From Streptomyces sp. Q6 (lineage in GTDB: Bacteria; Actinomycetota; Actinomycetes; Streptomycetales; Streptomycetaceae), in the NCBI RefSeq assembly GCF_036967205.1, contig NZ_CP146022.1:7378001-7442000 (forward strand): a stretch of DNA of 64,000 nt, read 5' to 3'. Positions within the stretch are counted from its first letter, which is position 1; each line of letters begins with the position of its first letter. Below, one piece after another: positions 46,151-54,731 of the stretch. Made by a program: the position numbers and the translations under genes. Under the pieces are notes generated by a model. The model was not told the origin of the DNA. It ran no database searches and was given only the letters and a program-made list of their open reading frames with translations.

Positions 46151-46693
46151 GTGGTGACTATCGAGCGCAAGGGCGGCGACGGGACGATGAGCGACCACGG
46201 ATGGGGGTCCCGCCCAAGTCCTCAAGGCAGTGGGCACGTACCCCTCGACCGGCCGGCGGGCGAGGCGCTGCCGTACGAGGGGGTCTGGCGCTTCACCGCC
46301 GAGGCGGTCGACGCCTCCGTGCCGCAGGCCCGCCGCGCGGTGCGTGAACTGCTCGCCCGACAGGGCGTGCCCGCCTCCGACGAGCTGGTGCACGGGCTGC
46401 TCGTGATCGTCTCCGAGCTCGTGACGAACGCGGTGAAGCACGCCGCGCTGCTCTCCCCGATGCTCGCCGTGGAGGTGGCCGTCGGCGCGGAGTGGGTGCG
46501 CGTCTCCGTCGAGGACGAACACCCCTATCGCCCCACGGCGCTGGAGGCCACCAGCGGCCAGACCGGCGGCCGCGGACTGCTGCTCGTACGGGAGATCACC
46601 GCGGAGGCCGGCGGCGTCTGCGACGTCGCGCACACCGCGAGCGGGGGCAAGGTCATCTGGGCCGCCCTGCCCCTCAAGCCCCCGTACGCCTGA
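46151..46693 (+). CDS. Serine-kinase-like ATP-binding protein (anti-sigma factor type)
   Basis: The 180-residue protein has a GHKL/HATPase domain: N-box VSELVTNAVKHA, G1 VEDEHPYRP and G2 GQTGGRGLLLVREI. This is the RsbW/SpoIIAB-like single-domain class abundant in Streptomyces, where kinases bind sigma factors or antagonist proteins. The start is uncertain: GTG 46151 or 46154 (AAGG upstream) or ATG 46187; the domain begins well after all of them. No sigma or antagonist gene is adjacent. Confidence 0.85.
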   Translation: MVTIERKGGDGTMSDHGWGSRPSPQGSGHVPLDRPAGEALPYEGVWRFTAEAVDASVPQARRAVRELLARQGVPASDELVHGLLVIVSELVTNAVKHAALLSPMLAVEVAVGAEWVRVSVEDEHPYRPTALEATSGQTGGRGLLLVREITAEAGGVCDVAHTASGGKVIWAALPLKPPYA

Positions 46694-46696
46694 GCG

Positions 46697-47290
46697 TCAC
46701 CAGCCGGCCGTCGGACCCGTCAGCTCCCTGACCGCCGGGCGCGCCGCGTCGAGCACGGTCATGAACCACGCGGAGAACGGGTCCTTCGCGTGCCGCTCGG
46801 CCAGCTCGTCGGCCGTCACGAACGCCGTCGCCCCGACCTCCTCGGGGTCCGGAACGAGCGGCGCCTGCACCATCCCCACGAAGAGGTGGTTGAACTCCTG
46901 CTCCACCAGGCCCGACTCCGGGTCCGGGTGGTTGTAGCGCACGGTTCCGGCCTCCGCCATCAGCGACGGCGAGACGCCGAGCTCCTCGAACGTACGGCGG
47001 GCGGCCGCCGCGAACGGGGCCTCGCCCGGGTACGGGTGCCCGCAGCAGGTGTTCGACCACACGCCGGGGGAGTGGTACTTGCCGAGCGCCCGCTGCTGGA
47101 GCAGCAGCCGCCCCTGCTCGTCGAAGAGGAACACGGAGAACGCTCTGTGCAGCTGCCCCGGCGCCTGATGCGCGGCGAGCTTCTCCGCCGTGCCGATCGT
47201 CCTGCCGTCCTCGTCGACGAGTTCCAGCAAGATCGCTTCTCCGGTGCCGTTCGACGAGCTGTTCGCCGCGGTGGCAGGTGTGATCGGCAT
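46697..47290 (-). CDS. idi: Isopentenyl-diphosphate delta-isomerase, type I
   Basis: The 197-residue Nudix-fold enzyme interconverts IPP and DMAPP. Active-site residues are the Cys in SNTCCGHPYPGE near residue 82, His in APGQLHRAFSVF and the glutamates of RRTFEELG near residue 102 and EQEFNHLF near residue 145. ATG 47290 has AAGG 8 bases upstream; an in-frame ATG lies 6 bases earlier. It supplies the isoprenoid units used by the hopanoid genes 10 kb downstream, although it is not in that operon. Confidence 0.94.
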   Translation of the reverse strand: MPITPATAANSSSNGTGEAILLELVDEDGRTIGTAEKLAAHQAPGQLHRAFSVFLFDEQGRLLLQQRALGKYHSPGVWSNTCCGHPYPGEAPFAAAARRTFEELGVSPSLMAEAGTVRYNHPDPESGLVEQEFNHLFVGMVQAPLVPDPEEVGATAFVTADELAERHAKDPFSAWFMTVLDAARPAVRELTGPTAGW

Positions 47291-47368
47291 ACCCATCCTT
47301 CGCTTCGGTTTTCCGGACCAAGTCTGCCGTACGGGACGGAGACTCCCGGGCCATACCGTTCCCCGCAT

Positions 47369-47398
47369 GTCCCGCCCGGCCGCGCGACCGGGCGGGAC
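47369..47398 (-). terminator. Hairpin after the second GNAT gene
   Basis: GTCCCGCCCGG (47369-47379) and its complement (47388-47398) form an 11-bp stem with an 8-base loop, in the gap between the GNAT stop and idi start. Confidence 0.75.
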
Positions 47399-47413
47399 CA
47401 CCGTAGGGCCCGC

Positions 47414-47941
47414 TCAGACGCCGAAAGCGGCCGGGTAGGTGATCGTGCCCCGCGGGACCTGCCCGGAATCGGGTCCACCGTCGAGGATCAGCGCCATCAT
47501 CGCCTCGTCGGGCACGTCGAAGCCGGGCCTGATGCCGTACGTCGACGCGGGCACGAAGCCGAACCGCGGGTAGTACTCGGGGTGTCCGAGAACGAGCACG
47601 ATCCGCTCCCCACGCGCGCGTGCCGCCTCCAGCACCGCGCGTACGACGGCCGAACCGGCCCCCGTGCGCTGGTCCTGCGGCCGTACGGCCACCGGCGCGA
47701 GGGCCGCCGCCGGTGCCCCGTCCACGGTGCAGCGGGTGATCAGCGCGTGCGCGGCGACCGTGCCGTCCGGCGCCTCGGCGACGTACGACAGTCCGTCGAG
47801 CCACGCGTCCTCGTCGGCACGCAGCGCGTCGACGAGATCGGCCTCGGCGGGGGTCGGGAACGCCGCGACGTTGACGGCGTGCACCGCCGCCCGGTCGGCG
47901 TCGGTCTCGGGGCGGGTGGACCAGGTACCGGTGTCGGTCAA
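47414..47941 (-). CDS. GNAT family N-acetyltransferase
   Basis: The 175-residue protein resembles YhbS-type acetyltransferases. It begins with RPETDADRAAVHAVNVAAF, has LAPVAVRPQDQRTGAGSAVVRAVLEAAR as the acetyl-CoA loop (R-T-G-A-G-S) near residue 92, and VLVLGHPEYYPRFGFVPAS near residue 118. The start is TTG 47941. Substrate unknown. It lies downstream of the CDF transporter gene but is separated from it by a hairpin. Confidence 0.87.
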   Translation of the reverse strand: MTDTGTWSTRPETDADRAAVHAVNVAAFPTPAEADLVDALRADEDAWLDGLSYVAEAPDGTVAAHALITRCTVDGAPAAALAPVAVRPQDQRTGAGSAVVRAVLEAARARGERIVLVLGHPEYYPRFGFVPASTYGIRPGFDVPDEAMMALILDGGPDSGQVPRGTITYPAAFGV

Positions 47942-47962
47942 CGGAGGAACCTTCGGGTGAAG

Positions 47963-47987
47963 GGGCCCGCTCGGTGGAGGCGGGCCC
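47963..47987 (-). terminator. Hairpin after the CDF transporter gene
   Basis: GGGCCCGC (47963-47970) and GCGGGCCC (47980-47987) form an 8-bp stem with a 9-base loop, between the transporter stop and the GNAT start. Confidence 0.55.
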
Positions 47988-48034
47988 GACGGGGTGCGGC
48001 GACAGGGTTCAGCGGGGGAGCGCGGTGGCGGCGT

Positions 48035-48976
48035 TCAGTGGCAGAGCTTCGCCTCGTGCTCGGCGTGCCCGGTGGGCTCCAGCTGGAACGTGCAGTGCTC
48101 CACGTCGAAGTGGTCGCCGAGGCAGCCCTGCAACTCGTGCAGCATCTTCTCGTTGCCGATCGCGCTCAGCACGTCGGGACTGACGACCACGTGCGCGGAG
48201 AGGACCGGCATCCCCGAGGTGATCGTCCAGGCGTGCAGATCGTGGACGTCCTCGACGCCGGGCAGCGCCAGTATGTGCGCCCTGACCTCCGCCATGTCGA
48301 CGCCCCTCGGGGCCGATTCGAGCAGCACGTTCAGGGTCTCGCGCAGCAGCTTCACCGTACGCGGGACGATCATGAGTCCGATGACGATCGACGCGATCGG
48401 GTCGGCCGCCTGCCAGCCCGTCGTGAGGATGATCACGGCCGAGATCAGCACCGCCAGCGAGCCCAGCGCGTCGGCGGCCACCTCCAGGAACGCCCCGCGC
48501 ACGTTCAGGCTCTCCTGCTGCCCCTTGACGAGCAGCGACAGCGAGATCATGTTCGCCGTCAGACCGATCAGGCCGTAGACGATCGTCAGGCCGCCCGCCG
48601 TCTCGGCCGGCTCCATGAAGCGCTGGACCGCCTCGTACAGGACGTAGCCGCCGACGCCGAGCAGCAGCAGACAGTTGGCGAGCGCGGCGAGGATCTCGGC
48701 CCGCGCGTAACCGAACGTCCGCTGCTCGCTCGCCGGACGGTTCGCGAAGTGGATCGCGATCAGGGCCATCGCGAGGCCGAGCGCGTCCGTCGCCATGTGG
48801 GCCGCGTCCGCGATCAGCGCGAGCGAGTCGGCCATGACGCCGCCGACGATCTCCACCACCATCACGGTCAGCGTGATCGACAGCGCGATGCGCAGCCGGC
48901 CCCGGTGGGCGGCGGCGGCCGTCCCCGTCGTGGGTCCATGGCTGTGCCCGTGGTCGTGGCTGTGCCCGACGCCCAT
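48035..48976 (-). CDS. Cation diffusion facilitator transporter (CzcD/ZitB-like)
   Basis: The 313-residue protein starts with a His-rich metal motif HSHDHGHSHG, then six membrane spans. The metal site is formed by DAAHMATDALG (helix 2) and EVAADALGS (helix 5). The cytoplasmic C-terminal domain (residues about 210-300) has the EDVHDLHAWTITSGMPVLSAHV pattern, which binds metal and regulates transport. It exports Zn2+, Co2+ or Cd2+ with proton exchange. ATG 48976 is well placed. No metal-sensing regulator is close. Confidence 0.93.
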   Translation of the reverse strand: MGVGHSHDHGHSHGPTTGTAAAAHRGRLRIALSITLTVMVVEIVGGVMADSLALIADAAHMATDALGLAMALIAIHFANRPASEQRTFGYARAEILAALANCLLLLGVGGYVLYEAVQRFMEPAETAGGLTIVYGLIGLTANMISLSLLVKGQQESLNVRGAFLEVAADALGSLAVLISAVIILTTGWQAADPIASIVIGLMIVPRTVKLLRETLNVLLESAPRGVDMAEVRAHILALPGVEDVHDLHAWTITSGMPVLSAHVVVSPDVLSAIGNEKMLHELQGCLGDHFDVEHCTFQLEPTGHAEHEAKLCH

Positions 48977-49154
48977 CGAAACCGCCCTCCGTATCGGTTC
49001 GCGTGCCGCCCTGGTCGGGGGCGGCGATCACAGTGAACTACGGGGAGGGGGTATCCGCAAACACTGCACTGAACACCGTTGTCATATGCCCTGACCTGCG
49101 GAAACGCCCCTCGCGGGAATCTTCGTATGTACGCAGGTCAGGGCGCTGAGGAGA

Positions 49155-50137
49155 TCACTTCGCGGTCGCCCCGGGGTGCCGCAGGCACCAGCCCGCCCAG
49201 GCCGACTCCACCATCTCGCGTACCCCGCGCGACGCCGCCCAGCCGAGCTCCTTCTCGGCGAGGGCCGAGGAGCCGACCGCGCGCGGCGCGTCCCCGGGCG
49301 GCGCGGCTCGACGAGCGCGGGCCTGCGGTCGCCGGAGACGTCCGCGATCACGTCCACGAGTTCGCGGACGGAGACGCCCTGCCCGGTGCCGATGTTCAGG
49401 GTCAGGTCGCCGCTCGCCCCGGGGCGCAGCAGCCGGCGCGCGGCGGCGAGGTGCGCCTCGGCCAGGTCGGCGACGTGGATGTAGTCGCGTACGCAGGTGC
49501 CGTCCGGGGTCGGGTAGTCGTCGCCGAAGATCCGCGGCGACTCCCCGCGCGTCAGGCGGTCGAAGACCATCGGGATCACGTTGTAGACGCCGATGTCGGC
49601 GAGCGCGGGCTCGGCGGCCCCGGCCACGTTGAAGTAGCGAAGGCAGACGGTCGCCATGCCGTGAGCCTGCCCCGCCGCCCGCACCAGCCACTCGCCGGCC
49701 AGCTTCGTCTCGCCGTACGGGTTCACGGGTGCACACGGTGTCGACTCGGTGATGAGGTCGGTGTCGGGGTTGCCGTAGACCGCGGCCGACGAGGAGAAGA
49801 CGAAGCGGCGCACGCCCGCGGCGGCGACCGTCTCCAGGAGCGTGGCGAGCCCGCCGACGTTGTCCCGGTAGTAGAGCTCGGGCTTCTCGACCGATTCGCC
49901 GACCTGCTTGTGCGCCGCGAGATGCACGACGCCCGTGACCCCGTGCTCGGCGCAGACCCGGGCCACGAGATCCGCGTCCTGGGCGGAGCCGCGCACCAGC
50001 GGCAGCTCGGGGGGCAGCCGGTCGGGGACGCCCGACGTCACGTTGTCGAGGACCACGACGCGCTCCCCGGCGCTCGTCATCGCCCGTGCCACATGTGCCC
50101 CGATGTATCCGGCTCCGCCGGTGATCAGCCACGTCAT
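49155..50137 (-). pseudogene. galE: UDP-glucose 4-epimerase, one -1 frameshift near the 3' end
   Basis: The SDR-type epimerase starts ATG 50137 with LITGGAGYIGAHVARAM. It carries the catalytic FSSSAAVYG with the Y-x-x-x-K partner NPYGETKLAGEWL, then NVAGA and DYIHVADLAEAHL. After VEPRRPG the frame breaks; adding one G to a G4 run (C4 at 49292-49295 on the + strand) gives GDAPRAVGSSALAEKELGW and ends at 49155, restoring a 327-residue protein. The break is probably a sequencing error. It interconverts UDP-glucose and UDP-galactose and may supply sugar nucleotides for the divergent polymer genes. Confidence 0.82.
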
Positions 50138-50412
50138 GACGCACCACCCTAAGCGGGACCGCCACCGGTCGCGGGCGCCGGCGGGTTTGTCGCCCGGGGC
50201 CTTGATCGACAATGATGAACGGGCGGCCTGGCCTACGCAGACCGTGTGGGACAGGGGCCAATCGGGCCGTAAACGGGCGGTGAACGTCCACTTCTCATCA
50301 TCCGATAGCCTCTGCCGACATGCCGCCCGGCCCCCGGAAATATCGGGGCTCAGGGCGCCCCTTCGTGCATGAGCCCGGCGCGCTCGCGTCGGCACCCAAG
50401 GAGTGAGTTCGT

Positions 50413-52170
50413 CTGTCGACCGCCATCGTCACCGGTCAGCCGGTCCCCGGGTCGTCCCTGGAGGGCGATCTGCGGGCGCTCGGCTTCGACGTTCGGCTCG
50501 CCCCGGACGCCGCGGACGCCGAAGCGGCGCTCGCGACCGTCCCCGGCGGCCAGCGGGTCGCGGTCGTGGACGCGGGATTCGTGGGCCATGTCCACGCCCT
50601 GCGCCTCGGCCTCACCGACCCTCGCTTCAACGCCTCGGCGATCCCCGGCGCCCTCGCGGTGCTGCCCTCCACCCGGCAGGCCCTGAACCGGGCCGTCACG
50701 GAGAGCGGCATGCACCCCGACGCCGTCGCCAAGTCCCTGGAGGCGGCCGGCACCGACGTGCACCGCCCCGAGCTCGGTGACCTCGTCGCCGCGGTGCCCA
50801 CCGACCCGCAGGCCCGCAACGAGGTCCGCCAGTCCGTCGCCGCCGTCGACGACGAGGCGATCCGGCTGCGCACCGCCGTCAAGGCGCGGGACGGCTTCTT
50901 CACCACGTACTGCGTCAGCCCGTACTCCCGCTACCTCGCGCGGTGGTGCGCACGCCGCGGCCTGACCCCCAACCAGGTCACCACCGCGTCGCTGCTCACC
51001 GCGCTGATCGCGGCGGGCTGCGCGGCGACCGGCACGCGCCCCGGCTTCGTCGCCGCGGGCCTGCTCCTCCTCTTCTCCTTCGTCCTGGACTGCACGGACG
51101 GGCAGCTCGCCCGCTACTCGTTGCAGTACTCGACGCTCGGCGCCTGGCTCGACGCGACCTTCGACCGCGCCAAGGAGTACGCCTACTACGCGGGCCTCGC
51201 GCTCGGCGCGGCCAACGCCGACGGCGACGACGTGTGGGCCCTGGCCCTCGGCGCGATGGTGTTGCAGACCTGCCGGCACGTCGTCGACTTCTCCTTCAAC
51301 GAGGCGAACCACGACGCCGCGGCCAACACCAGCCCCACCGCCGCCCTCTCCGACAAGCTCGACAGCGTCGGCTGGACGGTCTGGGTGCGCCGGATGATAG
51401 TGCTGCCGATCGGCGAACGCTGGGCGCTGATCGCGATCCTCACCGCACTGACCACCCCGCGCATCACCTTCGTCGTCCTCCTCGTCGGCTGCGCGCTCGC
51501 CGCCTGCTACACGACCGCCGGGCGCCTCCTGCGCTCGCTCACCCGCAAGGCCCGCCGCACCGACCGCGCCGCACAGGCCCTCGCCGATCTCGCCGACTCG
51601 GGGCCGCTCGCGCGGCTGTTCAGCAAGGTGAAGGTGCCCGCCCCCGCCCCTGTGATCGCCGCTCTCGGCGGCGTGGCCGTCGTCACGGTGAGTGCGCTCA
51701 CGGATGTCGGCGGCACCTGGCCGATCGTCGTCGCCGCCGTGTACTGCGTCACGTCGGGCCTGGCCGTCGCCCGACCCCTCAAGGGCACCCTCGACTGGCT
51801 CGTGCCCCCGATTTTCCGGGCCTCCGAGTACCTGACCGTCCTGGTCCTCGCGGCCCGCTCGGAGGTGAACGGTGCCCTGCCCGCGGCTTTCGGGCTGGTG
51901 GCGGCGGTCGCCTACCATCACTACGACACGGTGTACCGCATTCGCGGCGGCACCGGGGCGCCCCCGCACTGGCTGGTGCGGGCGATCGGCGGGCACGAAG
52001 GCAGAACGCTGGTGGTCACGATCCTGGCCGCGCTGTTCACAACCACAGATTTCACCGTCGCGCTCACGGTCTGCGCCGTGTTCGTGGCACTCGTGGTGCT
52101 CGCCGAGAGCATCCGCTTCTGGGTCTCTGCTGGAGCACCCGCCGTACACGATGAAGGAGAACCCGCATGA
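50413..52170 (+). CDS. CDP-alcohol phosphatidyltransferase with N-terminal extension (DUF5941-type)
   Basis: The 585-residue protein has an N-terminal domain of about 150 residues (from ALGFDVRLAPDAADAEAAL) that may be a degenerate nucleotidyltransferase. The central CDP-alcohol transferase carries the complete D-x2-DG-x2-AR-x8-G-x3-D-x3-D motif (DCTDGQLARYSLQ onward, ending DATFD). A C-terminal multi-span domain of DUF5941 type follows. ATG, GTG and TTG are absent between the in-frame TGA at 50404 and GTG 50566, yet the intervening sequence is conserved-looking and AAGGAG sits 9 bases before CTG 50413. CTG is therefore proposed as the start. The gene is the first of a coupled operon divergent to galE. 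Confidence 0.78.
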   Translation: MSTAIVTGQPVPGSSLEGDLRALGFDVRLAPDAADAEAALATVPGGQRVAVVDAGFVGHVHALRLGLTDPRFNASAIPGALAVLPSTRQALNRAVTESGMHPDAVAKSLEAAGTDVHRPELGDLVAAVPTDPQARNEVRQSVAAVDDEAIRLRTAVKARDGFFTTYCVSPYSRYLARWCARRGLTPNQVTTASLLTALIAAGCAATGTRPGFVAAGLLLLFSFVLDCTDGQLARYSLQYSTLGAWLDATFDRAKEYAYYAGLALGAANADGDDVWALALGAMVLQTCRHVVDFSFNEANHDAAANTSPTAALSDKLDSVGWTVWVRRMIVLPIGERWALIAILTALTTPRITFVVLLVGCALAACYTTAGRLLRSLTRKARRTDRAAQALADLADSGPLARLFSKVKVPAPAPVIAALGGVAVVTVSALTDVGGTWPIVVAAVYCVTSGLAVARPLKGTLDWLVPPIFRASEYLTVLVLAARSEVNGALPAAFGLVAAVAYHHYDTVYRIRGGTGAPPHWLVRAIGGHEGRTLVVTILAALFTTTDFTVALTVCAVFVALVVLAESIRFWVSAGAPAVHDEGEPA

Positions 52171-52919
52171 TCGGCCTCGTCCTGGCCGCCGGCGCCGGCA
52201 GCCGGCTCCGCCCCTACACCGAGACGCTTCCCAAGGCGCTCGTGCCCGTCGTGGGCGAGGGAACCGAGAACGAGCTCTCCGTCCTCGACCTCACCCTGAA
52301 GAACTTCGCCGAGATCGGCCTCACCGAGGTCGGCATCATCGTCGGCTACCGCAAGGAGGTCGTCTACGAGCGCAAGGCAGCGCTCGAGGCGAAGTACGGC
52401 CTGAAGCTGACGCTCATCGAGAACGACGTCGCCGAGAAGTGGAACAACGCCTACTCCCTGTGGTGCGGCCGTGACGCCATCAAGCACTCGGTGATCCTCG
52501 CCAACGGCGACACCGTGCACCCGGTCTCCGTGGAGAAGACGCTGCTCGCCGCCCGCGGCGACGGCAAGAAGATCATCCTCGCCCTGGACACGGTGAAGAC
52601 CCTCGGCGAAGAGGAGATGAAGGTCGTCGTGGACCCCGACAAGGGCGTCCAGAAGATCACGAAGCTGATGGACCCCTCCGAGGCCACCGGCGAGTACATC
52701 GGCGTCACCCTCATCGAGGGCGAGGCCGCCGACGAGCTGGCCGACGCCCTGAAGGCCACGTACGAGCGTGACCCGCAGCTGTACTACGAGGACGGCTACC
52801 AGGAGCTCGTGAACCGCGGCTTCAAGGTCGACGTCGCGCCCATCGGCGATGTCCCGTGGGTCGAGATCGACAACCACGAGGACCTGGCCAAGGGGCGGGA
52901 GATCGCGTGCCAGTACTGA
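52167..52919 (+). CDS. LicC-like sugar/polyol-phosphate nucleotidyltransferase
   Basis: The 250-residue protein has the nucleotidyltransferase start GLVLAAGAGSRLRPYTETLPKAL with the G-x-G-x-R loop and Lys. ILANGDTVHP is the metal-binding Asp motif near residue 112. KWNNAYSLWCGRDA resembles phosphocholine cytidylyltransferases (LicC type). It probably joins CTP to a polyol- or choline-phosphate to make a CDP-alcohol for the transferases beside it. The ATG overlaps the previous TGA (ATGA). Confidence 0.85.
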   Translation: MIGLVLAAGAGSRLRPYTETLPKALVPVVGEGTENELSVLDLTLKNFAEIGLTEVGIIVGYRKEVVYERKAALEAKYGLKLTLIENDVAEKWNNAYSLWCGRDAIKHSVILANGDTVHPVSVEKTLLAARGDGKKIILALDTVKTLGEEEMKVVVDPDKGVQKITKLMDPSEATGEYIGVTLIEGEAADELADALKATYERDPQLYYEDGYQELVNRGFKVDVAPIGDVPWVEIDNHEDLAKGREIACQY

Positions 52920-53974
52920 CGAGGCTCATCCCCTCGCCGGTCGTCGTCGACATCCGGCCGGGAGCGCTCGACGACCTGGCCAAGGTCCTCGCCGACCAGA
53001 GGATCTCGTCGTCCACGGGGCGCCTGGCCATCGCGATCAGCGGTGGCTCGGGCGCTGCCCTGCGCACCCGCCTCGCGCCCTCGCTGCCCCGCGCCGAGTG
53101 GTTCGAGGTCGGGGGCGGCACCCTCGACGACGCCATCCAGCTCGCCGACGACATCAAGAAGGCGGGCCGTTTCGACGCCGTCGTCGGCCTCGGTGGCGGC
53201 AAGATCATCGACTGCGGCAAGTTCGCCGCGGCGCGCGTGGGCCTGCCGCTGGTCGCCGTCGCGACGAACCTGTCGCACGACGGCCTGTGCTCGCCGGTCG
53301 CGACCCTCGACAACGACGCGGGCCGCGGCAGCTACGGCGTGCCGAACCCGATCGCCGTCGTCATCGACCTCGACATCATCCGTGAGGCCCCGGCGCGCTT
53401 CGTGCGCTCCGGCATCGGTGACGCCCTGTCCAACATCTCCGCGGTCGCGGACTGGGAGCTCGCGGCCCGTGAGCGCGGCGAGGACATCGACGGTCTCGCG
53501 GCCGCCATGGCCCGCCAGGCCGGCGAGGCCGTGCTCCGGCACCCGGGCGGCGTCGGCGACGACGGCTTCCTCCAGGTGCTCGCCGAGGGCCTGGTCCTCA
53601 CCGGCATCGCCATGTCCGTGTCGGGCGACTCCCGTCCGGCGTCCGGCGCCTGCCACGAGATCAACCACGCCTTCGACCTCCTCCACCCCAAGCGCGCCGC
53701 CAGCCACGGCGAGCAGTGCGGCCTGGGCGCGGCCTTCGCGATGCACCTGCGCGGTGCTCACGAGGAGTCCCGCTACATGGCCGAGGTGCTGCGCCGCCAC
53801 GGCCTGCCCGTGCTGCCCGAGGAGATCGGCTTCACCGTGGACGAGTTCGTCAAGGTCGTGGAGTTCGCTCCGCAGACCCGGCCGGGCCGCTACACGATCC
53901 TCGAACACCTCGACCTCTCCACCGACCAGATCAGGGACGCCTACGCCGACTATGCAAAAGCCATCGGTAGCTGA
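52907..53974 (+). CDS. sn-glycerol-1-phosphate dehydrogenase-like enzyme
   Basis: The 355-residue protein belongs to the iron-containing alcohol dehydrogenase superfamily, in the AraM/EgsA-like branch. It shows VVGLGGGKIIDCGKFAAARV near residue 95, ATNLSHDGLCSPVATLDND near residue 120, and metal-binding His/Asp candidates in SGIGDALSNIS, GACHEINHAFD and ASHGEQCGLG. It likely reduces dihydroxyacetone phosphate, or a longer ketose phosphate, to the polyol phosphate. GTG 52907 has GGGAG upstream and overlaps the preceding gene by 13 bases. In archaea this enzyme sets lipid stereochemistry; here the product is unknown. Confidence 0.85.
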   Translation: MPVLTRLIPSPVVVDIRPGALDDLAKVLADQRISSSTGRLAIAISGGSGAALRTRLAPSLPRAEWFEVGGGTLDDAIQLADDIKKAGRFDAVVGLGGGKIIDCGKFAAARVGLPLVAVATNLSHDGLCSPVATLDNDAGRGSYGVPNPIAVVIDLDIIREAPARFVRSGIGDALSNISAVADWELAARERGEDIDGLAAAMARQAGEAVLRHPGGVGDDGFLQVLAEGLVLTGIAMSVSGDSRPASGACHEINHAFDLLHPKRAASHGEQCGLGAAFAMHLRGAHEESRYMAEVLRRHGLPVLPEEIGFTVDEFVKVVEFAPQTRPGRYTILEHLDLSTDQIRDAYADYAKAIGS

Positions 53975-54731
53975 GCTCCGCCCGGTCGTTCACCCCGCGG
54001 GCGTGAAGGACCGCCGGAGCGGTGAGCACTGGATGGGCCGGCTCTACATGCGCGAGATCTCGCTGCGTGTCGACCGGCACCTGGTGAACACCAAGGTCAC
54101 GCCCAACCAGCTGACCTACCTGATGACCGTCTGCGGTGTCCTCGCGGCTCCCGCGCTCCTCGTCCCGGGCATCTGGGGCGCGGTCCTCGGCGTTGTCGCG
54201 GTGCAGCTCTACCTGCTGCTCGACTGCGTCGACGGCGAGATCGCGCGGTGGCGCAAGCAGTACTCGCTCACCGGCGTCTGGATGGACCGCGTCGGCGCGT
54301 ACCTCACCGACGCCGCCGTCCTCGTCGGCTTCGGCCTGCGTGCCGCGGACCTGTGGGGCGGCGGCCGGATCGACTGGCTGTGGGCCTTCCTCGGCACGCT
54401 CGCCGCGCTCGGCGCCATCCTGATCAAGTCCGAGACGGACCTGGTCGCCGTGGCCCGCGCGCAGAGCGGCAAGGAGCAGGTCAAGGAGGCCGCGTCCGAG
54501 ATGCGCTCCTCGGGCATGGCGCTGGCCCGCAGGGCCGCCGCGATGCTCAACTTCCACCGGCTCATCCTCGGCATCGAGGCGACCCTGCTCATCCTGGTCC
54601 TCGCGATCGTGGACCAGATGCGGGGCGACCTGTTCTTCACGCGCCTCGGTGTGGCCGTCCTCGCGGGCATCGCGCTCCTCCAGACGCTGCTCCACCTCGT
54701 GTCCATCCTCGCTTCGAGCAGGCTGAAGTGA
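53952..54731 (+). CDS. Second CDP-alcohol phosphatidyltransferase
   Basis: The 259-residue membrane protein has six or so hydrophobic spans. The catalytic motif reads LDCVDGEIARWRKQ, then LTGVWMDRVGAYL. The first three Asp are in register, but the fourth Asp (D-x3-D, the general base) is replaced by Ala in DRVGA. Either this subfamily uses another residue or the enzyme differs mechanistically. It would transfer a phosphoalcohol from CDP to an alcohol acceptor. ATG 53952 overlaps the upstream gene by 23 bases. Confidence 0.82.
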   Translation: MQKPSVAELRPVVHPAGVKDRRSGEHWMGRLYMREISLRVDRHLVNTKVTPNQLTYLMTVCGVLAAPALLVPGIWGAVLGVVAVQLYLLLDCVDGEIARWRKQYSLTGVWMDRVGAYLTDAAVLVGFGLRAADLWGGGRIDWLWAFLGTLAALGAILIKSETDLVAVARAQSGKEQVKEAASEMRSSGMALARRAAAMLNFHRLILGIEATLLILVLAIVDQMRGDLFFTRLGVAVLAGIALLQTLLHLVSILASSRLK

